Of a stretch of DNA of 64,000 bases, positions 8,258 to 16,956 are shown piece by piece. The DNA lies in contig NZ_JADPRT010000004.1 in NCBI RefSeq assembly GCF_015690355.1, forward strand, positions 332,291 through 396,290. The letters run 5' to 3'. This DNA is from Streptacidiphilus fuscans. GTDB lineage: Bacteria > Actinomycetota > Actinomycetes > Streptomycetales > Streptomycetaceae. Below the pieces are notes generated by a model. The model made no database searches. It was not told the DNA's origin and worked only from the letters and a program-made list of their open reading frames with translations. The position numbers and the translations under genes were made by a program. The first letter of the stretch is position 1, and the number at the start of each line of letters is the position of its first letter.

Positions 8258-9060
8258 CCGAGCAGGACGCAGCGGAGCAGGACGCTCTGGAGCAGGACGC
8301 GCCGGAGCAGGACGCACCGGCCCGCGTACCCGCCCGGACTGCTGTGCCGTCCCGGCCGTCCCGGGCGCCCGGGCCGCGCCGGATCGCCGGGCCGCTGGTG
8401 CTCGTCGGGGCGCTTGCGGCTGTCGCCGTCGCCGTCGCGGTGCTCGGCGGCGAGCGCCTGCTCTCCGGAGCCGACCCCTTCGCCGGGATGCCCGCACCCG
8501 TGGCCGCGGCGGCGTTCGTCGCGCTCTACGCCGCCGCGACGGTCGCGTTCGTGCCCAAGCCGCTGCTCAACCTGGCCGCCGGGGCGTGGTTCGGGCTGGC
8601 CGAAGGGCTGGGGTTGGCCGTCGTCGCGACCTCCCTCGGCGCGCTGGCGTCCTTCACGCTCGCCCGCCGGCTCGGCCGCGAGGCGCTGCGCCCCTGGCTA
8701 CGTGCCCGCGCCTGGCGCGCGCTGGACCGGGAGTTGACCGGTCACGGGTTCCGGTCCGTGCTGACGATGCGTCTGATCCCGGTGCTGCCCTTCGCCGTCG
8801 TCAACTGCGCGACGGCGCTGGGCGGAACGCGCATCCGGCCGTTCGCCGCCGCGACCGCCGTCGGCGTGCTGCCGGGAACGGCCGTGCTGGTCCTGGCCGG
8901 TGCGACCGCCTCCGCGCCCAGCCCGCTCGGCACCTGGCTCTCGCTGGCGGCCCTGGCCGCCCTCGGCGCCGCGACGCTGGCTCCGCGTCTGAGACGTGGT
9001 CGGGAAGGCCGTCGCCTGCGTCAGAACGCGGTTCTGCGCCAGAGCGCGGAACGCGGTTGA
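8245..9060 (+). CDS. TVP38/TMEM64-like (VTT/SNARE-associated) membrane protein
   Basis: The real protein begins near 8209-8245, although the frame is open from 6760. I choose TTG 8245 because GGGGAG lies five bases upstream; GTG 8209 is an alternative. Both overlap tenA. After the start come four acidic EQDA repeats (8257-8310), then a first membrane helix (about residue 45), the VTT signature region VAFVPKPLLNLAAGAWFGLAEGLG, LARRLGREALRPWL, and RLIPVLPFAVVNCATALGGTRI with further helices. TMEM64/DedA relatives are linked to lipid transport, but this protein's role is unknown. About 271 aa. Confidence 0.72.
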   Translation: MAGLTEQDAAEQDALEQDAPEQDAPARVPARTAVPSRPSRAPGPRRIAGPLVLVGALAAVAVAVAVLGGERLLSGADPFAGMPAPVAAAAFVALYAAATVAFVPKPLLNLAAGAWFGLAEGLGLAVVATSLGALASFTLARRLGREALRPWLRARAWRALDRELTGHGFRSVLTMRLIPVLPFAVVNCATALGGTRIRPFAAATAVGVLPGTAVLVLAGATASAPSPLGTWLSLAALAALGAATLAPRLRRGREGRRLRQNAVLRQSAERG

Positions 9061-9345
9061 CGAAAACGCAGTTCCGCTGGTCAACTGTCCGATATGAGGA
9101 CCGGGCAGCGCTTGGTGATCCGGGGCCACATCGACTTCGGTCGGGTGTGGTCCGCGGCGTGTCGCGCCTGACGCCCGACCTCTGATTCCCGCCCGTCCCC
9201 GCCTCCCGCGCGGACCCGGCTGCCGTCCTGCCGCCTCGCCGACGCGCGTGCGCGCAGGCACCCGTGCCCGCCCGACCGCGCCCGCGGATCGCGTCACCCT
9301 CTTCGTACCTCCGCTTGGTACCTGCCGAACGACCTGAGGAGTCCC

Positions 9346-10125
9346 ATGTCCACGGCCCAGGACGACTGGAAGCACTGGATCGACCAGCGCGTCATCACCG
9401 CCCGCGCGCCGCACGGCCCCCTCGCGCTCACCGGGACGCACTGGCTGCGCGACCTCGGCCCGGGCGTCCCCGGCGTGCCCGGCCGTTGGGAGCTCGACGC
9501 CGAGGGCGGCTGCGTCACCCTCACCGCCGCGCGCCACGACGGCCTGGCGGTCGACGACGAACCGCTGGACCGCACCGTGCGGCTCTGCCCGGACACGGCG
9601 GCCAAGCCCTCCCGAATCACCTACGGCGGACGGCGGTTGCTGCTGATCCTGCGCGAGGGCGAGTACGCGGTCCGTGTCTACGACCCGGCAGCCCCGGCGC
9701 GTGCGGCGTTCGCGGGGATCGCCGCGCACCCCTACGACGCGGCGTGGACGCTCCCGGCGCGGTTCACGGCGTACCCGGACCCGCAGGTCGTCCAGGTCGA
9801 CAACGCGGACGGCCGCCCGCGCGGCCTGGCCCTGGCGGGTGAGGTCGCCTTCGAGCTGGACGGCAGCCCGCTCCGTCTCGCCGTCGGCCGGGCGGACAGC
9901 GGCGCGCTGCACGCGGTCTTCGCCGACGCGGACGAACAGAACTACCGCTTCCGCTTCGTCGACCTCCCCGCCCCGGCGGAGGATGGGAGCACGGTCCTCG
10001 ACCTCAACCGTGCCTACCTCCCGCCCTGTGCCTTCTCGGACCACTTCCTCTGTCCCTTCCCGCCGTCCGGCAACCGGCTCACGGTCGCCGTCGCTGCGGG
10101 GGAGAGCCGGGTGCTCCGGCACTGA
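9346..10125 (+). CDS. DUF1684 domain-containing protein
   Basis: The 259-aa product shows the DUF1684 layout: an N-terminal WKHWIDQRVITARAPHGPL segment, a central RRLLLILREGEYAVRVYD strand pair, and the C-terminal DLNRAYLPPCAFSDHFLCPFPPSGNRL block, which is the most conserved part of this family. Its biochemical function is unknown. CTGAGGAG just before ATG 9346 is a good ribosome binding site. The 285 bases upstream show no gene. Confidence 0.82.
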   Translation: MSTAQDDWKHWIDQRVITARAPHGPLALTGTHWLRDLGPGVPGVPGRWELDAEGGCVTLTAARHDGLAVDDEPLDRTVRLCPDTAAKPSRITYGGRRLLLILREGEYAVRVYDPAAPARAAFAGIAAHPYDAAWTLPARFTAYPDPQVVQVDNADGRPRGLALAGEVAFELDGSPLRLAVGRADSGALHAVFADADEQNYRFRFVDLPAPAEDGSTVLDLNRAYLPPCAFSDHFLCPFPPSGNRLTVAVAAGESRVLRH

Positions 10126-10129
10126 GCGA

Positions 10130-10149
10130 CCTTGGGGCTGGCCCCAGGG
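10130..10149. terminator. Bidirectional hairpin between convergent genes
   Basis: CCTTGGGGC pairs with GCCCCAGGG around a two-base loop, within a larger TGAGC/GCTCA inverted frame formed by the ends of the two convergent genes. It can serve both the DUF1684 gene and the LLM oxidoreductase gene. Confidence 0.65.
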
Positions 10150-10150
10150 C

Positions 10151-10990
10151 TCAGCCCACCTGCTCCAGCGCCGAGGCCAGCGGCTCCAGCACGGACGGCG
10201 TGTAGGGCGTCGGCAGGTAGACGATGCCGAGGTCCGCACCCGCCTCCGCGAACGCCGCGGCCTCGGCCGCCGTCGCCGACGGGTCTCCGGCGTACCGGAG
10301 TTGGGCCGAGACGCGGATCTCGGCCGGATCGCGGCCGAGGTCAGCGCAGTGCCCGTGCAGGATGTCCCGGGCCTTGCGGAAGTCGGCGAGCGGGCCGGTG
10401 TCGAAGTTCCAGTGCTGCGCGAAGCGGGCCGCGGTGCGGAGGGTCCGGGCCGCTCCGCTGCCGCCGATGCAGAGCGGCGGATGGGGCCGCTGCACCGGCT
10501 TGGGCTCGCACCGGGCGTCGGCCAGCCGGTAGTGACGGCCCGTGAAGGTCAGCGTCGGCTGCGGCGAGAGCAGGCCGACCAGCACCGCGCAGGCCTCTTC
10601 GAGCCGGTCGCTGCGCTCGCGCGGCGTCCCGAGCTCGATGCCGTAGGCGTCCGACTCCTCGGCGTTCCACCCGGCGCCGATGCCGATCTCCAGCCGCCCG
10701 CCGGAGATGACGTCCAGCGTGGCGGCCATGTTGGCCAGCACCGCCGGATGCCGGTAGTGGACGCCGGTGACCAGCGTGCCGAAGCGCAGCCGGGCCGTCG
10801 CCTGCGCCAGCGCGGCCAGGGTGATCCAGCCCTCGAACCGGGGCACGGCCGGGTCCGCGCTGTGGGTCGGGTGGAAGTGGTCCGAGGTCCAACCGGACTC
10901 GTACAGCGGGATCGTGTCGGCCTCCCGCCAGACGGCCAGCAGGTTGTCCCACGAGGTGTTCTGCGGCGAGGTCTTGAAGGCGAAGCGCAT
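10151..10990 (-). CDS. LLM-class F420-dependent oxidoreductase
   Basis: The 279-aa luciferase-like monooxygenase-fold protein shows the typical EIGIGAGWNAEESDAYGIELGTPRERSDRLEEA block near residue 100 (cofactor phosphate region) and the HPPLCIGGSG strand of F420-dependent members. It most resembles the mycobacterial MSMEG_2516-like subgroup by my recollection. Substrate unknown. It stands alone, convergent with the DUF1684 gene. ATG 10990 has no strong ribosome binding site. Confidence 0.85.
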   Translation of the reverse strand: MRFAFKTSPQNTSWDNLLAVWREADTIPLYESGWTSDHFHPTHSADPAVPRFEGWITLAALAQATARLRFGTLVTGVHYRHPAVLANMAATLDVISGGRLEIGIGAGWNAEESDAYGIELGTPRERSDRLEEACAVLVGLLSPQPTLTFTGRHYRLADARCEPKPVQRPHPPLCIGGSGAARTLRTAARFAQHWNFDTGPLADFRKARDILHGHCADLGRDPAEIRVSAQLRYAGDPSATAAEAAAFAEAGADLGIVYLPTPYTPSVLEPLASALEQVG

Positions 10991-11111
10991 GCGGGGACGC
11001 TACCGGCCGCCCGGATACCGGTCCATGGTGGGCGAGCCGCTGACCTGGGCGTGACCTGCGCACGACACAAGCTGTGTACGGACTTTGCGTCCGCCATCTT
11101 GACGAATTCTC

Positions 11112-11130
11112 GTAAGGAAAGTTTCCTAAC
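11112..11130. promoter_or_regulatory. Candidate operator upstream of the GH8 gene
   Basis: GTAAGGAAAGTTTCCTAAC is a 19-bp near-perfect palindrome around a central G: the AGGAAA/TTTCCT arms are perfect and only the pair at 11114/11128 fails. It lies about 145 bases upstream of the glycoside hydrolase start in an A+T-richer patch, where a sugar-responsive repressor (LacI or ROK type) might bind. The regulator is not in the window. Confidence 0.6.
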
Positions 11131-11275
11131 CATTGCACGACCGCAGCTGCGCCCGCTCCCGACGCGCAGTCGATCCCACGCGCGCCCGAACGCCACCACA
11201 GCTGCTCTGTACGCCACTTGACGTTCCGTCGGTCCGGCGGTCGACACCCGGCCGGACCCGAGCGAAGGAGTCCGT

Positions 11276-13363
11276 GTGCGCCATCCTGGGAAGAGATCTC
11301 TAGCCGTCGGCGTCAGCGGCGCCCTGATCGGGGCGTCAATGACCGCGCTCACCGCGCTGGCCGCGGTTCCGGCGCATGCGGCGACGGGACCGGCGATGCC
11401 GTTCCCGCAGCACCAGACGTACAAGGTCGGGGTGATGCCGTCCGCGTCGCAGTCGGCCCGCGACGCCGCGGTGGAGAAGCAGTACGACTCGTGGAAGGCC
11501 ACCTACCTGGTCCACGGCTGCGCGTCGAACGAGTACTACGTCTCGACCAAGGGCGACAGCGACGCGACCAACAACGGCCCGGTCTCCGAGGGTCAGGGCT
11601 ACGGGATGAACATCGTGCCGCTGATGGCGGGTTACGACGCCAACGCCCAGACCGAGTTCAACGGCCTCTGGCAGCTGGTCAAGGACCACGAGGACCAGTG
11701 GGGCCTGATGCAGTGGCAGTTGGACGGCAAGACCTGCAAGTACTACAGCTCCGGCACGCCTGACGCGGCCACCGACGGTGACCTGGACATCGGCTACGGG
11801 CTGATCCTCGCCGACAAGCAGTGGGGCGGCTACACCAGCGACGCGATGACCTGGCTCACCAGCTTCTGGAACCACGACGTCGCGCCGGACGGTCACCTCA
11901 AGTGCGAGGACGACGGACCGAACACGGACACCCGCCCGTCCGACCAGATGCTCGACCACCTGCGGGCGTTCGCGGCGTACGACACCACGCACGACTGGAA
12001 CAAGGTCATCACCCGGACCCAGCAGCTCGACACCGAGTACACCCAGGCGTACTCGCCCAACGACGGCCTGCTCTCCGACTTCGTGGTGAACGCGAACACC
12101 ACCTCGCCCTCCCCGGCCCCGGCCAACTACCAGGAGGACCAGCCGGACAACATCGTCGGCTACAACTCCATCCGCGTCCCCTGGCACATGGGCACCGACG
12201 CGCTGGAGAACGGCACCACAGTGGCCGCGACGGAATACAGCCTCGCCAAGCTCGAATCCGCCTGTCTGAAGGCCGAGTCGGGCGGCAACCCGCAGAACGT
12301 GTACCCGCACACCAACCTCAACTGCACCCCGTACTCGACCAGCGACCAGGCGGAGGAGGCCGGTGACGCGGTCGGACCGGCGGCCATGGCCTCGGGCGAC
12401 CAGTCCTGGACCGACGCGATCTGGAACCAGCTGGCGACCAACCCGTTCGGGGACGGCTACTACGGCGAGTCCATCAAGATGCTGGTCTACCTGGTGATGG
12501 CCGGCGACTACTGGAACCCGGCCACGGTCGGCACCGGCACCTCCAGCGACTTCTCACTCTCCACGTCCCCGGCCTCCGGCTCGGTCGCCGCGGGTTCGGC
12601 CGCGACGGTGACCGTCGGGACGGCGGTGGCGTCCGGCTCGGCGGAGTCGGTCTCGTTGGCCGCCTCCGGCCTGCCCTCGGGGGCGACGGCGTCGTTCAGC
12701 CCGGCCTCGGTGACCTCGGGCGGATCGAGCACGCTCACCGTCTCGACGTCCGCGACGACGCCCGCCGGAACGTACCCGATCACCGTCACCGGCACCGCCG
12801 CCTCCGGCAGCCACACCGCCACCTACAGCCTGACCGTGACCGCGTCCAGCGGCGGTGGCTCGTGCACGGCGGCGCAGTTGCTGGGCAACCCGGGTTTCGA
12901 GAACGGTGCCACGACCGCACCGTGGACGGCGTCGTCGACGCTGGGGTTCAACCCGATCACGCAGGCGACGAGTGCTGAGCCCGCGCACTCGGGCAGTTGG
13001 ATCGCGTGGTTCGACGGCAACGGAACGGCCGACACCGACACCATCGCGCAGACGGTGTCCCTCCCGAGCAACTGCACCACGGCAACCCTGAGTTACTGGC
13101 AGCACATCGACACCACCGAGAACACGACCACGGCCACGCCGGACACCTTCTCGGTCCAGGTGCTCAACTCCGCAGGGACGGTGCTGGGGACGCTCGGCTC
13201 CTTCTCCAACCTCAACAAGAACACCGGCTACGCTCAGCACTCCTTCAGCCTGACTCCGTACCTCGGCCAGACGGTGACGCTGAAGTTCACCGGCGCCGAG
13301 ACCGACAAGAACGGCGGCACGACGGACTTCGTGATCGACGACACGGCGATCAACGTCGACTGA
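11276..13363 (+). CDS. Secreted glycoside hydrolase family 8 enzyme with Ig-like and C-terminal beta-sandwich modules
   Basis: The 695-aa precursor begins with a signal peptide (cut near AHA-A, residue 36). The GH8 catalytic domain follows, with the general acid in SEGQGYGM (Glu105) and the catalytic-base region ATDGDLDIGYGL (165-176); the (alpha/alpha)6 domain extends to about residue 415. Next come a Ser/Thr/Ala-rich Ig-like module (about 425-520), a Ser/Gly linker, and a C-terminal jelly-roll-like module (about 530-695) starting LLGNPGFENG, as in carbohydrate-binding domains. GH8 includes endoglucanases, chitosanases, lichenases and xylanases; the substrate is undetermined. GTG 11276 has GAAGGAG upstream. 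The candidate palindromic operator and a downstream terminator suggest a single-gene transcript. Confidence 0.87.
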   Translation: MRHPGKRSLAVGVSGALIGASMTALTALAAVPAHAATGPAMPFPQHQTYKVGVMPSASQSARDAAVEKQYDSWKATYLVHGCASNEYYVSTKGDSDATNNGPVSEGQGYGMNIVPLMAGYDANAQTEFNGLWQLVKDHEDQWGLMQWQLDGKTCKYYSSGTPDAATDGDLDIGYGLILADKQWGGYTSDAMTWLTSFWNHDVAPDGHLKCEDDGPNTDTRPSDQMLDHLRAFAAYDTTHDWNKVITRTQQLDTEYTQAYSPNDGLLSDFVVNANTTSPSPAPANYQEDQPDNIVGYNSIRVPWHMGTDALENGTTVAATEYSLAKLESACLKAESGGNPQNVYPHTNLNCTPYSTSDQAEEAGDAVGPAAMASGDQSWTDAIWNQLATNPFGDGYYGESIKMLVYLVMAGDYWNPATVGTGTSSDFSLSTSPASGSVAAGSAATVTVGTAVASGSAESVSLAASGLPSGATASFSPASVTSGGSSTLTVSTSATTPAGTYPITVTGTAASGSHTATYSLTVTASSGGGSCTAAQLLGNPGFENGATTAPWTASSTLGFNPITQATSAEPAHSGSWIAWFDGNGTADTDTIAQTVSLPSNCTTATLSYWQHIDTTENTTTATPDTFSVQVLNSAGTVLGTLGSFSNLNKNTGYAQHSFSLTPYLGQTVTLKFTGAETDKNGGTTDFVIDDTAINVD

Positions 13364-13383
13364 CAGTCGACGACCTGAACGAG

Positions 13384-13428
13384 CGGCTCCGTCCGACCCG
13401 GCCGAACTGACCGGGGCGGGCGGAGCCG
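13384..13428 (+). terminator. Hairpin terminator after the GH8 gene
   Basis: CGGCTCCGTCCG (13384-13395) pairs with CGGGCGGAGCCG (13417-13428), with one G-T pair, and is followed by GGAAAACCCCTTT. It lies 20 bases after the stop codon. Confidence 0.65.
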
Positions 13429-13480
13429 CCGTCGGAAAACCCCTTTGCCGCAAGCGATTCGGCGGCGCGACACTGCCGGG

Positions 13481-14245
13481 ATGGACTCCGAACCCGGGCA
13501 CCACGCAGCCGGATACTCCGACGCGGACGACGCCGCGCTCTACGACCTGCTCAACCCCTGGGAGCCGGAGGTGCGTCCGAGCGGCGACGCCTTCTACACC
13601 GACCTGGTCATGGCGGCGGACTCGGTCCTCGACGTGGGCTGCGGCACGGGTCTGATGCTGCGTCATGCCCGCGCGCACGGCCATGGCGGTCGTCTGGTCG
13701 GGCTCGATCCGGACGTCGCCTCGCTCGCGCGGGCGCGTCGTCGCGACGACGTCGAGTGGGTCGAGGGCCGTGCGGCGGAGGCCCGTTGGCAGGGCGAGTT
13801 CGCCCTGGCGACCATGGTCAGCCACGCGTTCCAGTGCCTGGTGACCGACGAGGAGCTGCGCAGCTCGCTCACGGCGATCCGCGCGGCCCTGCGCGACGAC
13901 GGCGTCTTCGCCTTCGAGACGCGTCACCCGCAGGCGCGCGCCTGGGAGAGCTGGACCTCGGAGAGCCCCTCGACCCTCGTCGACGGCACCGGGCGGACGC
14001 TGCTCGTCTCGAACGCGGTGGAGTCGGTGACCGACGGCGTCGTCACCGTGACCGAGACGACGTCCGCGCCCGACGGCACCGTGCTCCGGGTCGGCCGGGA
14101 CAGCCTGCGCTTCCTGGAGGTCGACGCCCTGGACGCCTTCCTCGCCGAGGCGGGCTTCACCGTCACCGCCCGCTACGGCGACTGGTCCGGCGGCCCGTTG
14201 GACGAGCGCAGCAGGGAGATCGTCATGGTGGCCCGCCGCGCCTGA
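13481..14245 (+). CDS. Class I SAM-dependent methyltransferase
   Basis: The 254-aa protein has the SAM-binding motif I VLDVGCGTGLMLRHARAHG, motif II GLDPDVASLARARRR, and an acidic YSDADDAALYDLLNPW N-terminus common in small-molecule methyltransferases. Substrate unknown. ATG 13481 is chosen over the in-frame TTG 13445 because the extra 12 residues lie within the terminator-like region after the GH8 gene. No strong ribosome binding site is visible. Confidence 0.82.
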   Translation: MDSEPGHHAAGYSDADDAALYDLLNPWEPEVRPSGDAFYTDLVMAADSVLDVGCGTGLMLRHARAHGHGGRLVGLDPDVASLARARRRDDVEWVEGRAAEARWQGEFALATMVSHAFQCLVTDEELRSSLTAIRAALRDDGVFAFETRHPQARAWESWTSESPSTLVDGTGRTLLVSNAVESVTDGVVTVTETTSAPDGTVLRVGRDSLRFLEVDALDAFLAEAGFTVTARYGDWSGGPLDERSREIVMVARRA

Positions 14246-14265
14246 CGGGAGGTCCAAAACGGCCC

Positions 14266-15234
14266 CTAGCCGCCGCCCAGGAGCCGCGCCCCCAGCGGGG
14301 TGCAGGCGTGGTGCACGAACTTGCCGTCCCTGGAGGTCGTCACCAGCCCGGCCGCCCGCAGCGTCTTCGCATGGCCGGAGGCGCTGGCCGGGCTGATCCC
14401 CAGCTGCTGGGCCAGCCCGCCGGTGGTCTGCGGCCGCGCCAGCAGCTGCAGCACCTGCGCCCTGGTCGGACCGAGCAGCGCCGCCAGCGGATCCGTGGAC
14501 GCGTCCTGCGGCGGGACCAGCGACAGCGCCCGCAACGCGGGGTAGACGAGCAGCAACGAGCCGTCCGGCGCCCAGGTCCACAGTGGCGCGCCGCGCCAGA
14601 GCAGCGACGGCATCAGGGTCACGCCCGCCCCGCTGAGCCGGAGCTCCTGGTCGCGGTCGCGGGCGCTGGGCAGCCTCAGCACGCTGCCCGACCAACTCGC
14701 CCCCGTGACCAGCCCGGAGAGCAGTGCCCGCAGCCCGTCGGTCGCCAGCACCTGGCTGCGCCAGGTCACGTCCGCGGCGAACCCCGCCTGTACCTGCGGC
14801 CACCACGGTCGCAGGAAGTCGCGGTGCGCGGCGGTCAGCGCGGTCTCCAACTCCCGCCAGGCACGCGCCTCTCCGCGCGAAAGCGCCACCGCCCTTGCCG
14901 GGACGGCGCGTTGGTCGCCCAGAACGCGGCGCAGCTCGCGTGCGGCCTCCTCACGCGGCGTGGCGGCGACCAGGGCGACCGCCTCGTCGGCGTCCGCCAG
15001 CGGCGGATCGAGGAAGAGCGGGCCGAGCCCGGTGTCCGGCCGCAGCAGCTCCAGCAGGGACCGCACCGGCGGAGTGAGCGAGGGCAGCGCACCGCGCCGC
15101 CACCGGGCCAGCGCCGGATCGGTACTGCCCGCGCGCAGCAGTGTCAGCGCCAACCCCGCCTCGACCAGCGGCGCGGGCGCGGCGGCGAGGCGCACCCTGA
15201 GCAGGTCCTCCGGCGAGAACCGCACGCACAGCAT
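14266..15234 (-). CDS. ArsR-type winged-helix transcriptional regulator
   Basis: The 322-aa protein has a long N-terminal region of unknown function (about 240 residues, Leu/Ala/Arg-rich with charged patches) and a C-terminal ArsR-like winged helix: LLGPTRAQVLQLLARPQTTGGLAQQLGISPASASGHAKTLRAAGLVTTSRDGKFV. This architecture is common in actinobacteria; no metal-binding cysteines are evident. The gene is convergent with the methyltransferase 20 bases away and divergent from the secreted protein at 15377. Confidence 0.8.
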   Translation of the reverse strand: MLCVRFSPEDLLRVRLAAAPAPLVEAGLALTLLRAGSTDPALARWRRGALPSLTPPVRSLLELLRPDTGLGPLFLDPPLADADEAVALVAATPREEAARELRRVLGDQRAVPARAVALSRGEARAWRELETALTAAHRDFLRPWWPQVQAGFAADVTWRSQVLATDGLRALLSGLVTGASWSGSVLRLPSARDRDQELRLSGAGVTLMPSLLWRGAPLWTWAPDGSLLLVYPALRALSLVPPQDASTDPLAALLGPTRAQVLQLLARPQTTGGLAQQLGISPASASGHAKTLRAAGLVTTSRDGKFVHHACTPLGARLLGGG

Positions 15235-15376
15235 GACCGCCCCCGCCTCCGATCGCGCCCGTCCGGCACGCTCCCCAGCCTGCCACGCTTCGGGCGGGCA
15301 CGAAATGATCGCACGTCAATTCGGCTGCGGGGCAGGCTTGGTGCGCACCTTCTCCAACCCCCTTGACGGAGGCCCG

Positions 15377-15937
15377 ATGTACCGAGCGCAGAGACACGAG
15401 CGCAGACCTGCCCGAAGAACCCGCACCGCCGTCGGACTGCTGCTGAGCGCGGGCGTCGGCCTCGCGTTCGCCCTGCCGGGGACGGCGGCGGCCGACGCGC
15501 CCGGTCCGTGGCAGAGCTACCGCAGCGGGCCGTTCAGCGACGCGGCGGGCGAGGTCTGCTCGTTCCCGCTGAGCGGCCACTCGGTGGCGGACCAGGAGAA
15601 GATCCGGACCTTGGCCGTGGACAGCTCGGGGGAGCCCACGGAGCAGGAGATCACCGGTCAGCTCGTGTTCCGCTACACCGACGACGCCACCGGGGCCTGG
15701 ACGGACGAGAACCTGACCGGCACGGCGTGGTTGTACTACCACGCCGACGGCAGCCAGACCTGGGTGGTCTCCGGCCACCTCGGCCTGGGCATCCGGGCCG
15801 GCAACCCCTACGCGGCGCAGGGCTACTCGATCCTGAGCGGCAGCCTGACCGTGCAGATCACCGCCGACCACTACCCGTACGTCACCCGGCACGACGGGTC
15901 CACCGAGAACCTGTGCCAGGAGCTCGGCGGGTCCTGA
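15377..15937 (+). CDS. Secreted protein of unknown function
   Basis: The 186-aa product has a Sec signal peptide: a basic stretch (RRPARRTRT), a hydrophobic core (VGLLLSAGVGLAFALP) and a GTAAADA cleavage region near residue 36. The mature part is Thr/Tyr/Ser-rich with predicted beta strands and two cysteines (in GEVCSFPL and NLCQELGGS) that could form a disulfide. I do not recognise the family with confidence. ATG 15377 is preceded by GACGGAGG. The stop codon lies at the start of a 13-bp tandem repeat. Confidence 0.78.
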   Translation: MYRAQRHERRPARRTRTAVGLLLSAGVGLAFALPGTAAADAPGPWQSYRSGPFSDAAGEVCSFPLSGHSVADQEKIRTLAVDSSGEPTEQEITGQLVFRYTDDATGAWTDENLTGTAWLYYHADGSQTWVVSGHLGLGIRAGNPYAAQGYSILSGSLTVQITADHYPYVTRHDGSTENLCQELGGS

Positions 15938-15967
15938 GCGCTGGTCCTGAGCGCTGGTCCTGAGCGC
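15930..15967. repeat. 13-bp tandem repeat spanning the stop codon
   Basis: GGTCCTGAGCGCT occurs at 15930-15942 and 15943-15955, with a 12-base third copy at 15956-15967. The stop codon TGA (15935-15937) is inside the first copy, so TGA recurs at 15948 and 15961. Because 13 is not a multiple of three, the three TGAs lie in three different frames. Confidence 0.95.
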
Positions 15968-16046
15968 GGCGCTGACGCCCGCCCCCGCCTCCGGCCCGCC
16001 TCCGGCTCGGAGCGCGCGTCGGACGGGTGCGACCTACCGTGGACTG

Positions 16047-16664
16047 ATGCGACCTGTTCCCTGGTGGGCGCTGGTGTCGTCGGGGACAGCGCCTCTGTTG
16101 CTTGTCGGCGGGTGGTTGGTCTCGGCCTCGCTCCAAGGGCCGGGATACGACCCGGTGACCGAGACCATCAGCGCCTTGGCGGGCGGAGGCGCGGCGGACT
16201 CCTGGCTGATGGCCGGGGCCATCGGCGGGCTCGGCGCGTGCCATCTGGTCACGGCGATCGGCCTGCGCGTCGCGGGGGCCGCGGGGAGGCTCGCGCTGGC
16301 GGCCGGGGGAGTGGCGTCGATCCTGGTCGCCTTCTCCCCGGTGCCGCCCAGCGGCGGGTCGATGCAGCACAGCGCCGCCGCGGTGGTCGGCTACTCGTTC
16401 CTCGCCGTCTGGCCGGTGCTGGCGGCGTACCGGCGGCGCGCGCCGGCGTGGGGCCTGCGTCCGATGCTGGGGGCGATGGTCACGCTGGTGTCGCTGATCG
16501 GAGCGGGCTGGTTCCTGCTGGAGACGTGGGGACACGGCGAGGCGGGTGTCGCCGAGCGGGTGGTGACCGGCTTGCAGGCGTTGTGGCCCCTGGTCGTGGT
16601 GGTCTCCTGCCTGGAGCTCGAACACGTGCGCCACCGGCGGACGGCCGCCGCCGACCGGGCGTGA
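16047..16664 (+). CDS. DUF998 family membrane protein
   Basis: The 205-aa product contains about six hydrophobic helices (near residues 10-30, 50-70, 78-95, 108-128, 140-160, 170-190) and the conserved GPGYDPVTETISALAGGGAADSWLM loop of DUF998 proteins after helix one. The family is found widely in actinobacteria and has no settled function. It is followed at short distance by small plus-strand genes. Confidence 0.82.
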   Translation: MRPVPWWALVSSGTAPLLLVGGWLVSASLQGPGYDPVTETISALAGGGAADSWLMAGAIGGLGACHLVTAIGLRVAGAAGRLALAAGGVASILVAFSPVPPSGGSMQHSAAAVVGYSFLAVWPVLAAYRRRAPAWGLRPMLGAMVTLVSLIGAGWFLLETWGHGEAGVAERVVTGLQALWPLVVVVSCLELEHVRHRRTAAADRA

Positions 16665-16708
16665 CCGCGCGGGATGCCCGCAGCCGCCGCCTGAGGCACG
16701 CTGGAAAC

Positions 16709-16918
16709 ATGAGCACCAGCACCCTGGTCACCGTGCACTCCGTCGTCCCCGGCGCGCGTCCGTTCCGCCGGGTCGAGATCCAGGGCTACGACGCGGGCCC
16801 GGCCTTCCGGCAGGAGGACGTGCTGCGCCTCTGCCGCGACCGTGGGTTCCACGACGTGAACCTCGACGATCCCAAGACCGTCACCTGGATCGGCGGCGAC
16901 CGGTCGACCTGGTCCTGA
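16709..16918 (+). CDS. Small hypothetical protein (69 aa)
   Basis: The reading frame from ATG 16709 encodes MSTSTLVTVHSVVPGARPF and continues for 69 residues with a mixed charged composition and no membrane segment. The upstream GCTGGAAAC offers a weak ribosome binding site. Spacing of 44 bases from the DUF998 gene and 38 bases to the DUF1801 gene fits an operon. It resembles small conserved streptomycete proteins, but I cannot name a family. Confidence 0.65.
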   Translation: MSTSTLVTVHSVVPGARPFRRVEIQGYDAGPAFRQEDVLRLCRDRGFHDVNLDDPKTVTWIGGDRSTWS

Positions 16919-16956
16919 GCCACGTCCGAACCGCCGCCGTAGAAGGTCAGGGCCAC

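Noticed and set aside
12554..14806. 750-codon minus-strand open frame
   Set aside because: Antisense to the GH8 C-terminal modules and a methyltransferase; no domains.
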